Translations under genes and position numbers: made by a program
Notes under the pieces: model-generated
Told to the model about the DNA's origin: nothing
The model's input: only the letters and a program-made list of their open reading frames with translations
The model's database searches: none
In this document: in pieces, positions 10,058-20,521 of the stretch
How positions within the stretch are numbered: the stretch's first letter is position 1
Layout: every line of letters starts with the position of its first letter
Assembly (NCBI GenBank): GCA_900073065.1
Contig: FJOG01000002.1
Span: 2,438,789-2,502,788, forward strand
Reading direction: 5' to 3'
DNA length: 64,000 bases
Origin: Phialocephala subalpina
Taxonomy: Eukaryota > Ascomycota > Leotiomycetes > Helotiales > Mollisiaceae

Positions 10058-10193
10058 GGTAGTGTTTTTCTGGTTCATTGTGTTCTATTGCGTTCTATCA
10101 TTCTTTAATCATTTCTGAATTTACAATCCAACTATCCAAAATAAACGCCAAGTGACCCGTTCATGTGCAGCTGCTGCTTGACCTTCTATGACC

Positions 10194-10646
10194 TCAAAGG
10201 CTCTGGCAGCCAGGCTTTGTCCAAAACGCCACTGGTGGTGGTACTCGTTCCAATAGCTGACGCGGAGCAAGTGATCTGTGTTTGGAGTCTTCAGCTGGAA
10301 GCTCTGCGCATGCAGGGTATGCCGGCGACACAGGAAGTTCCACTGCTGTACTCGCAAAAGACCGTTCACGTTGACATGTGCAATCATGGTGGTAGTGGTG
10401 GATCTCAAAGATCGTGATTTCTGGATATGGAGGAGGATGCTCCTTCTGCTCTTTATCGATGCACCTTCGGCAGACACCTGGAGGTGGAGGAGGTTCCTCG
10501 GGAGGGTGTCTTGAGTGGTACGTGGACGACCTTGATCTGCCACAGGCGATACATCTGTACCTCGGCGGATTTGTGTTGCTCATGGTCCTCCTGCCCCGCG
10601 CCGCATCTCGACCTTCTTGCACCCCTGCCGGCGATAATTTTGACAT
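10194..10646 (-). CDS. small putative zinc-binding protein
   Basis: Open frame of 150 aa from ATG 10646; an in-frame ATG at 10583 (MSNTNPPRYRC) is an equally good start. The core is a C-x2-C ... C-x2-C pattern: RCIACGRSRSSTYHSRHP, a polyproline spacer (PPEEPPPPPG), then VCRRCIDKEQ. A second cluster, HYHHDCTCQRER, lies at about residue 85. This suggests a small zinc-knuckle or RING-like fold. The C-terminal third is less convincing, and an intron there cannot be excluded. The gene diverges from the patatin-RING gene with a 258-bp shared upstream region, and converges with the membrane-protein gene. I do not recognise a named family. Confidence 0.5.
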   Translation of the reverse strand: MSKLSPAGVQEGRDAARGRRTMSNTNPPRYRCIACGRSRSSTYHSRHPPEEPPPPPGVCRRCIDKEQKEHPPPYPEITIFEIHHYHHDCTCQRERSFASTAVELPVSPAYPACAELPAEDSKHRSLAPRQLLERVPPPVAFWTKPGCQSL

Positions 10647-10903
10647 GCTTAGACGGTTTCCCTATAGTTGTTGCGATAGGAACGAAGCCTATTATTATAC
10701 ATGAAAAGGTGAGTGCCATATTTGGCTTTGGTTCGCAAGTGGCTCCGCACATGACCCAGTCAACCAGCCCAAAACAGCTGGAGCAAAGAACGAATAAAAG
10801 CCTCGTCCCAAGGGTCACAACTGGGGTTGCTAAATTCATTCTTATTTTGCTTTAGTTTTGGTTTCTTTGTTTTCGTTAGTCATTGCTTTCAATATTTTTC
10901 GAC

Positions 10904-13900
10904 ATGCGGTATTGCAAGCATACGCAGTGGCTTGGCTTAGCCGTAAACGATGGTGATGTTCTTCTTCAGAACACCGATAGACTCCAGACACTTCTGGAGG
11001 ACCTTCCAGATCCAGATGAACAAAGCCCAAGTCTCTTTGTATTTATTGGAAACAGATCTAAGGCGATGGCTATCAAAGAGTTGGCCAAGACCTTCTCTCC
11101 GCCACCGAGATATGGCCGTGACTCGAGCCGCCAATCCCAGCATGATGATGAGTCAAGTTGGAGAGGCCAGACGAAGTTGAATGGCAGACGAGCGCACGGA
11201 GAGATACACCTCCATATCCACGCCCCAAGCACCTTCAGCAGTAGACCCGTTCTACTTGCTGAGGGGGACCTGCCTAGCCTCGACAAGCCAAAAGTGCTGG
11301 CGATCGAGAAGTGCCACGAGACGGCGAGCAGACCGCTGAATGCGAGGGCGCTGACCACTCCGACCCTGTCTGAATCTGCTGACAAGATCTACTTCAGGCT
11401 TCTCTCGCCCTTCACCGACGTCTTCTGCTTCTTCGCAGATGATGTCGGGAAGTTCCGGCCAATCGTGCAGCGTTTGGCCCTCTGGTTAGACTTGGGTCAG
11501 CCCTCATCTCTCCCCAAATCCACGCGTCCCAAGGTCTTGATCGTGATCGAACGAGATGAGGACGCTTACGGCGATGATGAGTCGGCCTCGAGGGCCTTCA
11601 AGCAGATGTTGAGCGAGGAGACAACGATGGACGTCTCAGAGCAGTTCTCAGACATCCGAATTCTCAGCCTCGCAGCCCACAACAAGGACCTCTCCAACAA
11701 AGCTCGCCACCGAGAGCTGTTCGAACAGCTACTGAACTTCTCTGATCAAGTACGAGAAGCCAGAGTCCGCACGCAGACGCTCTTCTCCGCTCACCACTTT
11801 GCCACCTTTTTCCACTATGCCTTGACCCACGTAGCAGCAACTTCGGTAGAGCCCTTTAATTTCATATCCGCGTCACGAATCGAGAATCCAGTAGCGAGCA
11901 ACTTGCGGGACCATCTAGTAGACTTTCTTCACAATATCAAAACTCCGCCAAAGTTATTGCAGTTTGCGATCCCTATTATTGCCTCCAGCTTTCTGCTCGA
12001 CAGCTACCCACCAGATAGGCATTGTAAGTTAGACATTATGCCCCAACATCGGCTGATATGTATACAGTCTTCAGCCCCCTAGAAGTCTTCAACACCCTCT
12101 ACAAAGAGATTGGCCATCAAGTCGGCCGCACTGGGATTCTCGCCCACGAAGGGTCAGCCCACATGATTCTCCCATCCGGCTTTATCAGATTACTAGAAGA
12201 TCAGTTTGTGATGCAAGTGGGGGAGTTTTTTCGGCTCTCCGACACATCCAACGCTGCATGGCACCAGCGGAAGCTGTCTTTGTTTAAACGCGACTGGCTC
12301 ACCATCCGATCTTCGAAGACGTGTTTTGTGTGCATAAGGGGAAGGCCTCAATACCGCCTACCATGTGGACATATCATATGCGACAGCTGTGTTCGGACGT
12401 ACGGGGACAAGAGTGACCTCTGGGATTTCGATATTCAACACTGCTTCCTTTGCACCCTCGAGACCCCAGGGGTCAAAATAAAATTCAGGCCACCCACGGC
12501 TACTGCCCGGCTCTTGAGTATTGATGGTGGTGGCGTAAGAGGAATTATTCCTTTGATTGTCTTGCAAGCTTTGGAGGAGCAGGTTGGGCTGCCGTACCCA
12601 GTCCAGGGGAATTTCGATTTCGTATTTGGCACAAGTGCTGGTTAGTCACGCCATGGGATCAAGACGCCAGTGCTGACTTAGTTTGCAGGGGGGATTATCG
12701 CCCTCGCTTTAAGTCACGTTGGATTGTCAGTGGAAGACTGCATAGCCCTCTATGAACGAGTGGCCAAGCAGGCATTTGAACTACACCTACTATCATACCT
12801 AGCGATACTAATCTCTTTATTTACTGATGGTATGTACACTGCTGGGAAGTTGGACGCGGCCCTACAAGACGTCTTTGGGAATGACAAGAGCATCCTCGAC
12901 TGCTCAAGCGCGACAGCTATGGGCACGAAGATCGGGATTATCGCCTCTACGATGAAACCAGGACCATTCCTCTTCACGAATTACAACGGGTTGGGAGATC
13001 GGGAAGACAAGAAATTTGAGCAGTACGGCGTCCTGCTGGGTGACGCACTGGTGTGGGAAATGTAAGGCGCCCGAATGTCCAAGCTGATCTTGACTAATTT
13101 GAATACAGTGCAAGATCTACATCTGCAGCTCCAGGGTGAGGCCGTTCCAGCCATCGGCGCTGTTGCTAACCTGCATAGGTTCTTCACTCCCAAGAACATT
13201 GCCGGACTGGGAAAATTCCAAGACGGAGGCTTAACGCACAACAACCCTTACAAGCTTGCTTTGAAAGAAATAAAAGCATTGCTAGCAAACGACCCCTTTG
13301 CTAAAAGGTCGACTTTGAAGGTCTCTCTCGGTACCGGCAAGACCCCCAACCATGATCCCGAGATGTATGGCTCGAGCTCTTGGTGGAGAGATCTGTGGTT
13401 CTTCCGACTCGTTCGAGCACTTTGGTCGTCTATTGATGGTCAGGAAAATGGCGATGCCATCCGTAGAAAGGAGGCACGCAAACGTGAAGATGAACTCGAA
13501 GCCGGAAAGAAGAGAAGGCAAGGGGAGTACTTCCGATTTAACGTAGAATTTCATAGCCGGCAGCCTAGGCTGGACGATTCAAGCAAGATGCCTGAAATGA
13601 CGATCCTTGCGCAGGAGGCGATGCGCCACTCGACACAGTTGGAGCGGCTTGCGCATTGTATCATTGCAGAGCTCTTTGTGTTCGAGTTGGAGAGCGTCCC
13701 GAGAAAAGAGAACGGCCGATACTCATGCACCGGCTACATTCTCTGCCGCCATCGAGCCGGTGCTCCTGCGTTTGAGGCATTATTGGGAAGGTTGACGAAG
13801 TCATCAGCGAAGTTTCTCCTCCGAGGTCGCACACTTCCAGGGTCTATCCGAGATCGCTCATCCCTGGCAAGAGACGGGAACTTCAGGAAGAGAGTATGCT

Positions 13901-14091
13901 TTGATGTTACCAGTAAAGAGGACTTGGTTTCGCTTCAACTTCGGGAGAAAGGCTCCGAATCCTACAATATAAGCGGCTCTCCATTTTCAATTAACTGGTT
14001 GGTAGAGGCTCAGTTCGGTAGGCCGGGCGGGGTGAAGAGAAAGCGAAAGGATAATGATGAGGGGTTACCAAAGAAGCGCCAGCGTTCGTGA
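10904..14091 (+). CDS. RING-finger/patatin-like phospholipase
   Basis: Five exons: 10904-12023, 12068-12640, 12689-13061, 13109-13135 and 13179-14091. All four introns are 43-48 nt with GTAAGT/GTTAGT/GTAAGG/GTGAGG donors and CTGAT, CTGAC, TTGACTAAT and CTAAC branches. Phases close exactly, giving about 1001 aa. The N-terminal 450 residues are unassigned. Residues about 459-502 form a RING-like Cys cluster: CFVC, then LPCGHIICDSC, then HCFLC. The patatin domain follows: oxyanion motif DGGGVRG (about 526), nucleophile elbow GTSAG with Ser near 563, the ARSTSAAP block, and the DGG catalytic aspartate near 713 (FQDGGLTHNNP). All catalytic elements are present. The C-terminus is basic (KRKRKDNDEGLPKKRQRS), a likely nuclear signal. 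Patatins hydrolyse membrane lipids. The RING suggests ubiquitin transfer or an interaction platform, which is inference. Confidence 0.85.
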
Positions 14092-14146
14092 GCAAAAATT
14101 GTTTATAGAGTAGAAGAGACGCTATAGCATAGTTGAAACTGGTGTC

Positions 14147-14877
14147 TCAATACACATTCCACAGTTCACATGAAGTCTTTTTCTTGGAACGGAGGACTTG
14201 ATCTATCTCATCCTTATAATCCGTATAATCAAACTTCAGTCCTTCTCCACAGCACTCGATACATATCGTTAGCAAGCCAATTAATGCCATGTCTTTGTCC
14301 TTGTGCTTAATCCTAGCGAGAAGAGCGTTGAGAGACCCGTGGATTCCCCTCCCGATAATCGTTCCCTGCCAATCTCTCTCGTCCTTGGTGTTGCAGTTGA
14401 TACAGAAGACGTTGACCTTCGCACTGGTTTCAAACCACATTGAGCAAGGGAAGCTTGGCCACTTCCTTGAGCTCTCGTATAACTCTGCCTTGGAAGCGCG
14501 GTTAATGTTTGTATCTTTGTGCGTCAGCTGCGTTAAGGCGTGAGGATTGGCCGAGGTATTCTCCGTTGCCGATTTTGAGAGACTTGCAATCAGATGCTGT
14601 TGCGATACTGCTGGTAAGGGCATTTTGGTACCACTGTCAAGTTAGCGATGCTGGTGGATTCAAATCCGCTGATGAGAAACATTTCGAAGATGAGATTTTC
14701 ATATTTATCAACCGCTTCTGCCAATTGCCTACCCAGCCTCTTACAGCATGAGTCGTCCAGGATCAGCCACTTCCGGCTCCCTTCACTAAGACTGCAGGGG
14801 ACCAGAAGCCGGCCTTCGAAAGATGCAACGTTTGAGAAAATTCTAGCTTCAACCTCAAAAGCTTCCCACCCAAGCAT
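14147..14877 (-). CDS. hypothetical protein with cysteine motifs
   Basis: Two exons, 14877-14681 and 14633-14147. The 47-nt intron (GTTTCT donor, GCTAAC branch, TTGACAG acceptor) joins ENLIFE to GTKMPLPAVS. Phases close to 227 aa. The start, MLGWEAFEVEARIFSNV, is preceded by AT-rich sequence. The second half contains NVFCINCNTKDERDW and LTICIECCGEGLKFDY, two C-x2-C pairs that could bind zinc, and ends KKTSCELWNVY. No enzyme family is recognised. It lies tail to tail, 56 bp from the patatin gene stop, so the two 3' regions probably overlap. Confidence 0.5.
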
Positions 14878-15228
14878 TGTAATTCGTACACCTATTTTTT
14901 AAATTTGTCTTCGCACAAATTGGAGTTCCCTTTCCACCCTTAACTATAATACCATTCCTAAGCACACTGACCTTCAGTTCTCCTGTTTGTCCATCAAACG
15001 GCTGATTCCAATGAATTATGCCTTCAACAATGGTAGAACCAACTTACTCTGCACAAAACTGACGTCAACTACACTGGGTCCAAAATTGGATCGTGCCAAC
15101 TTGCTCTGGGTAGGAACTGGCGTCCGCACCCCCGGTCCCAAGTCATATCAAAGCTTATTTCGACCACTTCATAGCGTCATCAAAACCTATCTCTATTGCC
15201 TTTCTAGGCCTATTCACAAGCCCTTAAC

Positions 15229-15532
15229 ATGGATCCTTCCGACATTCTCACCCTCCTCCCTCGCAAAGTGAAAAATCCCAAAAGCTCTAAGCCAAATTCA
15301 AACCTTAAAACAAAAGCCAAGGGCGGGAGACTCACGCCACACCAGGTGAAAATACTGGTGGCTCTGCTTGCAGTAATATTTGGGTGTATGTTGGTTGTCT
15401 TCGTAGGGGTTGCGGCATGGGAATATAGGAAAGGTGAGTCTGTGGATTGTTGAGCTTTTGTGTTTGTGGTTTGATGTTGGAATTTCAGGAGGGAGAGACG
15501 AGATGTTGAGTTTGGGTAGGATTTGGAGTTAG
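15229..15532 (+). CDS. single-pass small membrane protein
   Basis: Two exons, 15229-15433 and 15489-15532, with a 55-nt intron (GTGAGT donor, TTTCAG acceptor). The product is 82 aa. It has a basic, polar N-terminus (MDPSDILTLLPRKVKNPKSS) and one transmembrane helix at about residues 42-64 (KILVALLAVIFGCMLVVFVG). A short tail, WEYRKGGRDEMLSLGRIWS, follows. The positive-inside rule would put the N-terminus in the cytosol. Small single-helix proteins of this kind are common but poorly conserved in ascomycetes. The gene would be missed by simple length filters. Family unknown. Confidence 0.5.
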
Positions 15533-16091
15533 GAGTGAAAATACTAATACGGTATTATGTTGAATAGCATCAAAACGGAGAGCCGAAACTAATACACCGA
15601 TCAACATGAAATATATCTTGAAAAGGGCTGGGCTGACTGCTGTTACATTTGGGATGAAACGGATTGGTTGGAAGGAGAAGGAGAATAAGGATGTTGAGAG
15701 GCTGAATCAAGGTATCGAGGATGGGCAGTAGGTGGGGGACGCGAGCCGCAACACTAGAACGGGATTTCGCATAAAAGCGGATCATTGATTTCTGCGATTC
15801 AAGTTTAGAAGAAGGGAGAATGTTAAATAGGAAGCTGGCGAAATCATTGTTTTGTTGTGCATGGCAGGACTGTCCATCTTGACCTTCCTAGAATGTATCC
15901 ATCGACGTCCACACTTGCGCGAACAGTATGCGCTTCAAAAAATAGCTTAAATTAAATCCCTAACTTAGTTGTCCCCTAACTTAACCCAAGTCCTCACGTT
16001 TAATACTTGTTGGCAACATTGGAATTTTGTCGTGGACGATCCTGAAGATTCTCTATTTCTACTTATGTTCAAGATCTCATCTAACCCATCC
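15533..16091. other. intergenic, no gene seen
   Basis: Region between convergent genes. Short frames on both strands lack support. No repeat was recognised. Confidence 0.4.
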
Positions 16092-17007
16092 TCACCACCA
16101 ACGATCCCAAACCCACGCAATGATAGTAAAGATACCCATGAATATAGCACTAGTGAAGGCAGCCAAAACCTGTGTACTCGCTTCACCTGCCTTTACAGTA
16201 ATCTCCTTCGGCAGATCCATAGATTTTGACTTCGATAGGATGCCGTACAAGATGATGGTCAGGACAGTGAGGGACATACAGCATATAACACTGCATAATC
16301 TTCGAGCATGCGGTGCTATCCACTGCACCCTATCAAAAGAGTGTGATTCTGATTGATGCGCCAACAGAAAACAAATACAGATAATATCTGGAACGATCGA
16401 GAATACTGCAGAACATAAACCCAGTGCTAAACAACTCGTAATACTTCTAGAATTCACCACCGCTAATGCTCGATCAAGGCTTGCGAGAGTGCTCAGTTGT
16501 CCGATGGCTGGAACAGAACTTGATATGATATTCACAAGGTTTATTGGTAACTTTTTATAGTCGATGTGGTCGGTGAATCCAACGCAAAAGTACCTGACAC
16601 CAAGGGAGCAGTTCTTGGGAATAGTGGAGCTTACAGCGCTTTCGACTGCTGTGATAGCGCTCGAGACGGCACTTTGAGCTTGGCCAGCAACACTAGAAGC
16701 CGCAGTGGCGGCCACGCTCTTCACACTTTGAGCTTGGCTCGCTGCTATTGTAACGACTCCAGGGATGTCGTTAGGATTCGTCGGGACAGAGAGGGGCATG
16801 CCTCGTGCATTTATATGAGGGAAGTCAAACTGTATATCGGTCAGAATGATGCTATTGAGAAAGGAGGGTAGTCATTACAAGGACTATAATAAGACCGCTT
16901 TTCTGGTAGTTGCGTATAACATTGGAGCAAAATGCTATACAAAGGATAGCGGCGATAGAAAAGAAAATTAAGATCCCTCGTGAACACCTGTATATAGGGC
17001 TTGGCAT
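16092..17007 (-). CDS. four-helix membrane protein, copy 1 of a local paralog pair
   Basis: Two exons, 17007-16879 and 16829-16092. The intron is 49 nt (GTAATG donor, TTCTGAC branch, ATACAG acceptor), phase 0, and the product is 288 aa. Helix 1 is at residues about 9-30 (RGILIFFSIAAILCIAF). A large non-cytosolic loop rich in Ala/Ser (VKSVAATAASSVAGQAQS) follows, and it contains the motif NCSLGVRYFCVGF. Helices 2-4 are at SCLALGLCSAVFSIVPDII, SVICCMSLTVLTIILYGI and LAAFTSAIFMGIFTIIAW. The protein ends WVWDRWW. The layout (helix, extracellular loop with paired Cys, three helices) recalls fungal SUR7/PalI-type proteins. The gene at 20522 has the same order, the same intron position and the NC[ST]LGxxYFCxG motif, so the two are paralogs. 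Confidence 0.6.
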
Positions 17008-17606
17008 TTTGCCAAGTTTGGGAATGCGGAGAAGAATTGGCTTGAAAGAACAAAAACTTAAAGAGTGAAAAGAGGTCAAGTGAATAGCACTTTAAAGAGC
17101 GACATATTAAGGGAATGACAAGTTAAATGATGAAGTTAAAAAGAGTTGAGCGTATGAAAACTCCTTTAAATCAAGGTGCTCTCGATCAGTGGCTGCAGCG
17201 ACTGGCTCCTTGCATGCGGAAGCTGCACGTATGGGCTAATGCTTCATTCAAAAGTGGCTGCGAGGCTGTCACGACTACCCGCCAGTAAGCCAGCAAAGAT
17301 TCCTTTTACTTCAGCAAGCAATTGCTCCTGTGTTATCGGCCTTTATCGCAATTGGGAGCATATATCGGCCGAATCACCCTTGACCTGACCCGTTATTCCT
17401 TCAGTGGAGTAGTAATCTTGAGCCTAGACCTTGATATTACAACACTCTGCTGTAGATACAGTCACTTGCAAAATCGGCTTCGTCCTGTTTTGCATCAAAA
17501 TAATGTGAGCACAGACCACCTCAGCCACTTTCGGTTGACACCTCGTTTATTGTGTAAGAGATATATAACTTGGTGAAAGACTTGCGAAATAAGTAAGAAT
17601 ACCAAC
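17008..17606. other. intergenic region between divergent genes
   Basis: AT-rich spacer of 599 bp between the divergent starts at 17007 and 17607. It presumably contains both promoters. No reliable coding frame. Confidence 0.4.
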
Positions 17607-18326
17607 ATGGCTTCAGTTTCTTCGCTTACTTATCTTCCTGGTGCGATTTGGCTAACAGTTAAATCTTATATCCCATCACTATGGGAAACACCTGAAGACA
17701 AATACAATCGGCTCTGGAATTCAATTTTTCCAAATAAAGCCTGGCTTTGGTCTATGGTCGATAAAGGGCTTTATCCTGTTTTGATTGGGTGTGATTTGGA
17801 CAAAACAAAGCCGAAATATCTGGTCCTAGTACTTGGGCATAATGGAGACGGCGGAAAACACTATAAACCTGACCCATCGAACCAGGCGGACCTTCTCCAA
17901 AAATGTTTCCACCCAACGGCTCAGAATATAGCACCTGGAGAGTGGTACTTTCCCAAGACCGAACTCACCCTTAACGTTAAGGACGCTAGGTCCTCTGACT
18001 ATCATTACACCGATGTTTCTAAGCCAGGACGGCTTGTATCTTACAAGAGGGGGAGCCAATATTCGGCTTACCAATACTGGAACGATAATAGCTTCGCAGT
18101 TCGACATATACAATCGAAAGATATTGTTGGGATTAAGAAGAATTTAAGGGAGGATGATATATCGGATATTCTTGGCTTGACATGGGAGCACCTTCCAAAT
18201 AAAACATTACGACAGCATTTCTTCCAAAAGGCCGGAATGGAGACCCGGACAAATCAATTTGACAATAATAAGAGAGGTTCTTCCTATAAAGTAATAGGAT
18301 GGAAATGGAAGAATTTAAGGGTTTAA
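17607..18326 (+). CDS. orphan protein, 239 aa
   Basis: Single exon from ATG 17607 in a clean context (ACCAACATGGCT). The protein is mixed alpha/beta in character, with several aromatic blocks: YNRLWNSIFPNKAWLWSM, KPKYLVLVLGHNGDGGKHY, EWYFPKTELTLNVKD and HFFQKAGMETRTNQF. It ends YKVIGWKWKNLRV. The N-terminus (YLPGAIWLTVKSYIPSLW) is mildly hydrophobic but not a clear signal peptide. I do not recognise a domain. Codon use is AT-richer than in the calcium-pump gene, typical of accessory genes here. Uninterrupted length and good start context make a real gene likely. Confidence 0.55.
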   Translation: MASVSSLTYLPGAIWLTVKSYIPSLWETPEDKYNRLWNSIFPNKAWLWSMVDKGLYPVLIGCDLDKTKPKYLVLVLGHNGDGGKHYKPDPSNQADLLQKCFHPTAQNIAPGEWYFPKTELTLNVKDARSSDYHYTDVSKPGRLVSYKRGSQYSAYQYWNDNSFAVRHIQSKDIVGIKKNLREDDISDILGLTWEHLPNKTLRQHFFQKAGMETRTNQFDNNKRGSSYKVIGWKWKNLRV

Positions 18327-18469
18327 TCAGAATATTGATAGTATGGTAGTCCTAGGAGTTAACTAATCAAATTAATACGATTTCAGATAAGGTTATCGCG
18401 CTATAAGTAATGTGTGTAACTCTGCTTATAAGTAATTGCTAGATAGATCACATAATTGATAGAATAGTA

Positions 18470-18710
18470 ATGTCTGTCCCTGGGTAGCGAAAAACCCAGT
18501 GTGACAAAAGATTAGGCAAATTTCAAAATCCACAAACCGCTATATTAATAGGAATAGTGTGATGAACTTATTACAGTACTAACTTTAAAATATAAATTTT
18601 TTTTGTTGTGGTTGGTTAAAAGAAGACGTTGTGAAGAAAAATCCGCGATCCTTGCGATCTCATTGTTTGTTTTCGGCACACCAGGTTTTTCGCCACCTAG
18701 GGACAGACGT
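18470..18710. mobile_element. MITE-like element with terminal inverted repeats
   Basis: The left end (from ATGTCTGTCCCTGGG) and the right end, read on the minus strand (ACGTCTGTCCCTAGG), form inverted repeats of about 33 bp with about five mismatches. They continue through GCGAAAAACC and a GTGTG. The element is 241 bp and is bounded by TA dinucleotides at 18468-18469 and 18711-18712, consistent with a TA target duplication as made by Tc1/mariner-type transposases. The interior is AT-rich with no coding frame, so movement would depend on a transposase elsewhere. Confidence 0.75.
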
Positions 18711-19218
18711 TAGCTTCCCAAATCACAACATTGCCCGCTCTTCCAATAACCTGTTGAACAAATCAGCCTTTTATGGCCATATTTGAAGAGTGGGCAGCCA
18801 TTATTGGCCGAGGTGTCAGCGCCAAAAATAAAGGGGGTGGTCTGTACTCAGAATCCTTTTAAGCGAAAGGAGGCGAAGCCGATTTTGCAAGTGACTGTAT
18901 TACGAATCTTCAATGCTATTTTTAATCAGCATGCCCCCCGTAAGAGGTGTTGGTCTTGGAACTTAGCCTGACATAACCATGGTCGAATTTTGGATGCTTT
19001 GCCAGAAGTGGCTTACGGGACGAGGCATTCGCCTTATAAAGCCACAACTTGCCCTTAGCACTTGTGTCAATGACATTATAAACAAAAAAGTATCGTAGCC
19101 TTTGCAAGGCTTCGCCCCATGTTACTTTCAATCATTACACTTAACCTTGAAGAACAGGACATTCAACATCATATTGACAGCACTTTTACCTCGACTAAAC
19201 TCCCGTTGTTCAATAAAA
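18711..19218. other. intergenic, upstream of LysM gene
   Basis: AT-rich spacer. One 60-codon frame on each strand is unconvincing. It presumably holds the promoter of the secreted LysM protein. Confidence 0.4.
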
Positions 19219-19915
19219 ATGAACCGGATTTTACTTTTGGTGAGCCTGTTCGCCTGCTCTCAGGCTAGCAATCCATGTGACCAGGCACCATCATCTGCTC
19301 TCCTGGCAGCATCGTCCACTGTAGGTGGATGGGTAGCTGGAGTGGGCAACAACTTCTGGGAAGTGGATATAGCCCTCGGACTAACAGACGCCAATATTAT
19401 TCCAGACCTGAACCCCGGGGTATCCAACCCCAGTGAGGTGTTTGCAGGATCTTCATATTGTGTTCCATACATTAGTTGAGTTTTGTTACAAAAGGATGTG
19501 GGATGACCTGCTAAGTTCCGTGAATCTAGGCAGCCCCACAAGTGCGACTTGGATGACTTCAGGAACTTTTCCGTGGCTCCAACTGATGTATTCGTCAATT
19601 TCATCTACCTCATGCTCAGGAACACCAGATACTTTGACCACCTGTACAACAACCGCGGAGGTTTCGTCGACAGCTTCTTCTACATCATCCTCGACTAATA
19701 CACTATCCTTGACTAATACATTGCCCTCGACTAATACATTACCCTCGACTAATACATTACCCTCGACTAATACATTGTCTTCGGCGGCTTTAACCTTGAT
19801 AACATCCTTATCAACTCTTGTTCCAACAACGACTTCTCTAGTCTGCGGAACTACAACCTATGATTATGATATATCATATATCCCTGTATGCCAGTGCTTC
19901 GAGTCAACATCTTGA
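19219..19915 (+). CDS. secreted LysM-domain protein
   Basis: Two exons, 19219-19474 and 19530-19915, with a 55-nt intron (GTTGAG donor, GCTAAG branch, AATCTAG acceptor). Phases close to 213 aa. Residues 1-16 (MNRILLLVSLFACSQA) form a signal peptide. Residues about 37-84 match the fungal LysM pattern: a NNFWEVDIALGL helix, then an LNPGV turn, then an FAGSSYCVPYIS strand. This fold binds chitin or related N-acetylglucosamine oligomers. The second half is Ser/Thr-rich with a five-copy TNTLPS-type repeat, a probable O-glycosylated linker. It ends in a Cys-containing segment (CGTTTYDYDI ... CQCFESTS). Only one LysM is visible. Secreted effector or wall protein is the likely role, by family analogy. 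Confidence 0.7.
19691..19780 (+). repeat. five-copy 18-bp coding repeat
   Basis: Five nearly identical 18-bp units (TCGACTAATACATTACCC and variants) in frame encode the TNTLPS repeat of the secreted LysM protein. In-frame unit length lets copy number vary without breaking the gene. Confidence 0.9.
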
Positions 19916-20521
19916 ATTCCGGGGAGGAAGCAGAATATTAAAGGAGTGAAGAACGAGCTTTGTTGTCCTTCTTTTCTTCGTAGGCTGCAAATCTGTCTCG
20001 CTTTAGATAACCTCGTAAGACTGCGGAAGCTGATTTGGGTATGAACTCACACTTATCAGGCTTTAGGGTCGTATTAAGAAGTTGTTTTATTATTTTGAAT
20101 GACCCTTACTTTTGTATCTTCCATAGGATAATCCTTGTATCGAACGTGACCGCATTTTATATTAGGGCACATACACTATCTTACGTTAGCTTAGACTGCG
20201 ATTAGGATAAGGGGAAGTAAAAGGGTAGTACATAATCCCAGAGCCACTCGTACCGATACACTTGTTCTTTCGTTCTTTTCTCAGTACCTGAGCCGTACCC
20301 ACGCCTGTATCTTCCGTGAGAATCGTGGTGAGGCTATCAAACATTAGGAGGACGTTTAGATAAGGAGAAGTAAGTTAAGTTAGACTTTTTCTAACCCCTG
20401 GTCTGAAGGAGCCTGAATCTGCTCATGGGCCAGGAGTACATTACCTAGATCATTATCACTTACTTTACTTATCTCCGGTGACTCCCACCGTGTTCTTCTG
20501 ACACCCTATAACCTTTCAAAT
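19916..20521. other. intergenic, no gene seen
   Basis: Spacer of 606 bp between two plus-strand genes. Near 20200-20400 there are recurring short motifs (GATAAGG, AGTAAG), but no clear repeat array or coding frame. Confidence 0.4.

Noticed and set aside
14640..14670. tRNA-like T-arm (GGATTCAAATCC)
   Set aside because: No acceptor or anticodon stem can be formed around it, and it lies in the intron of a coding gene.
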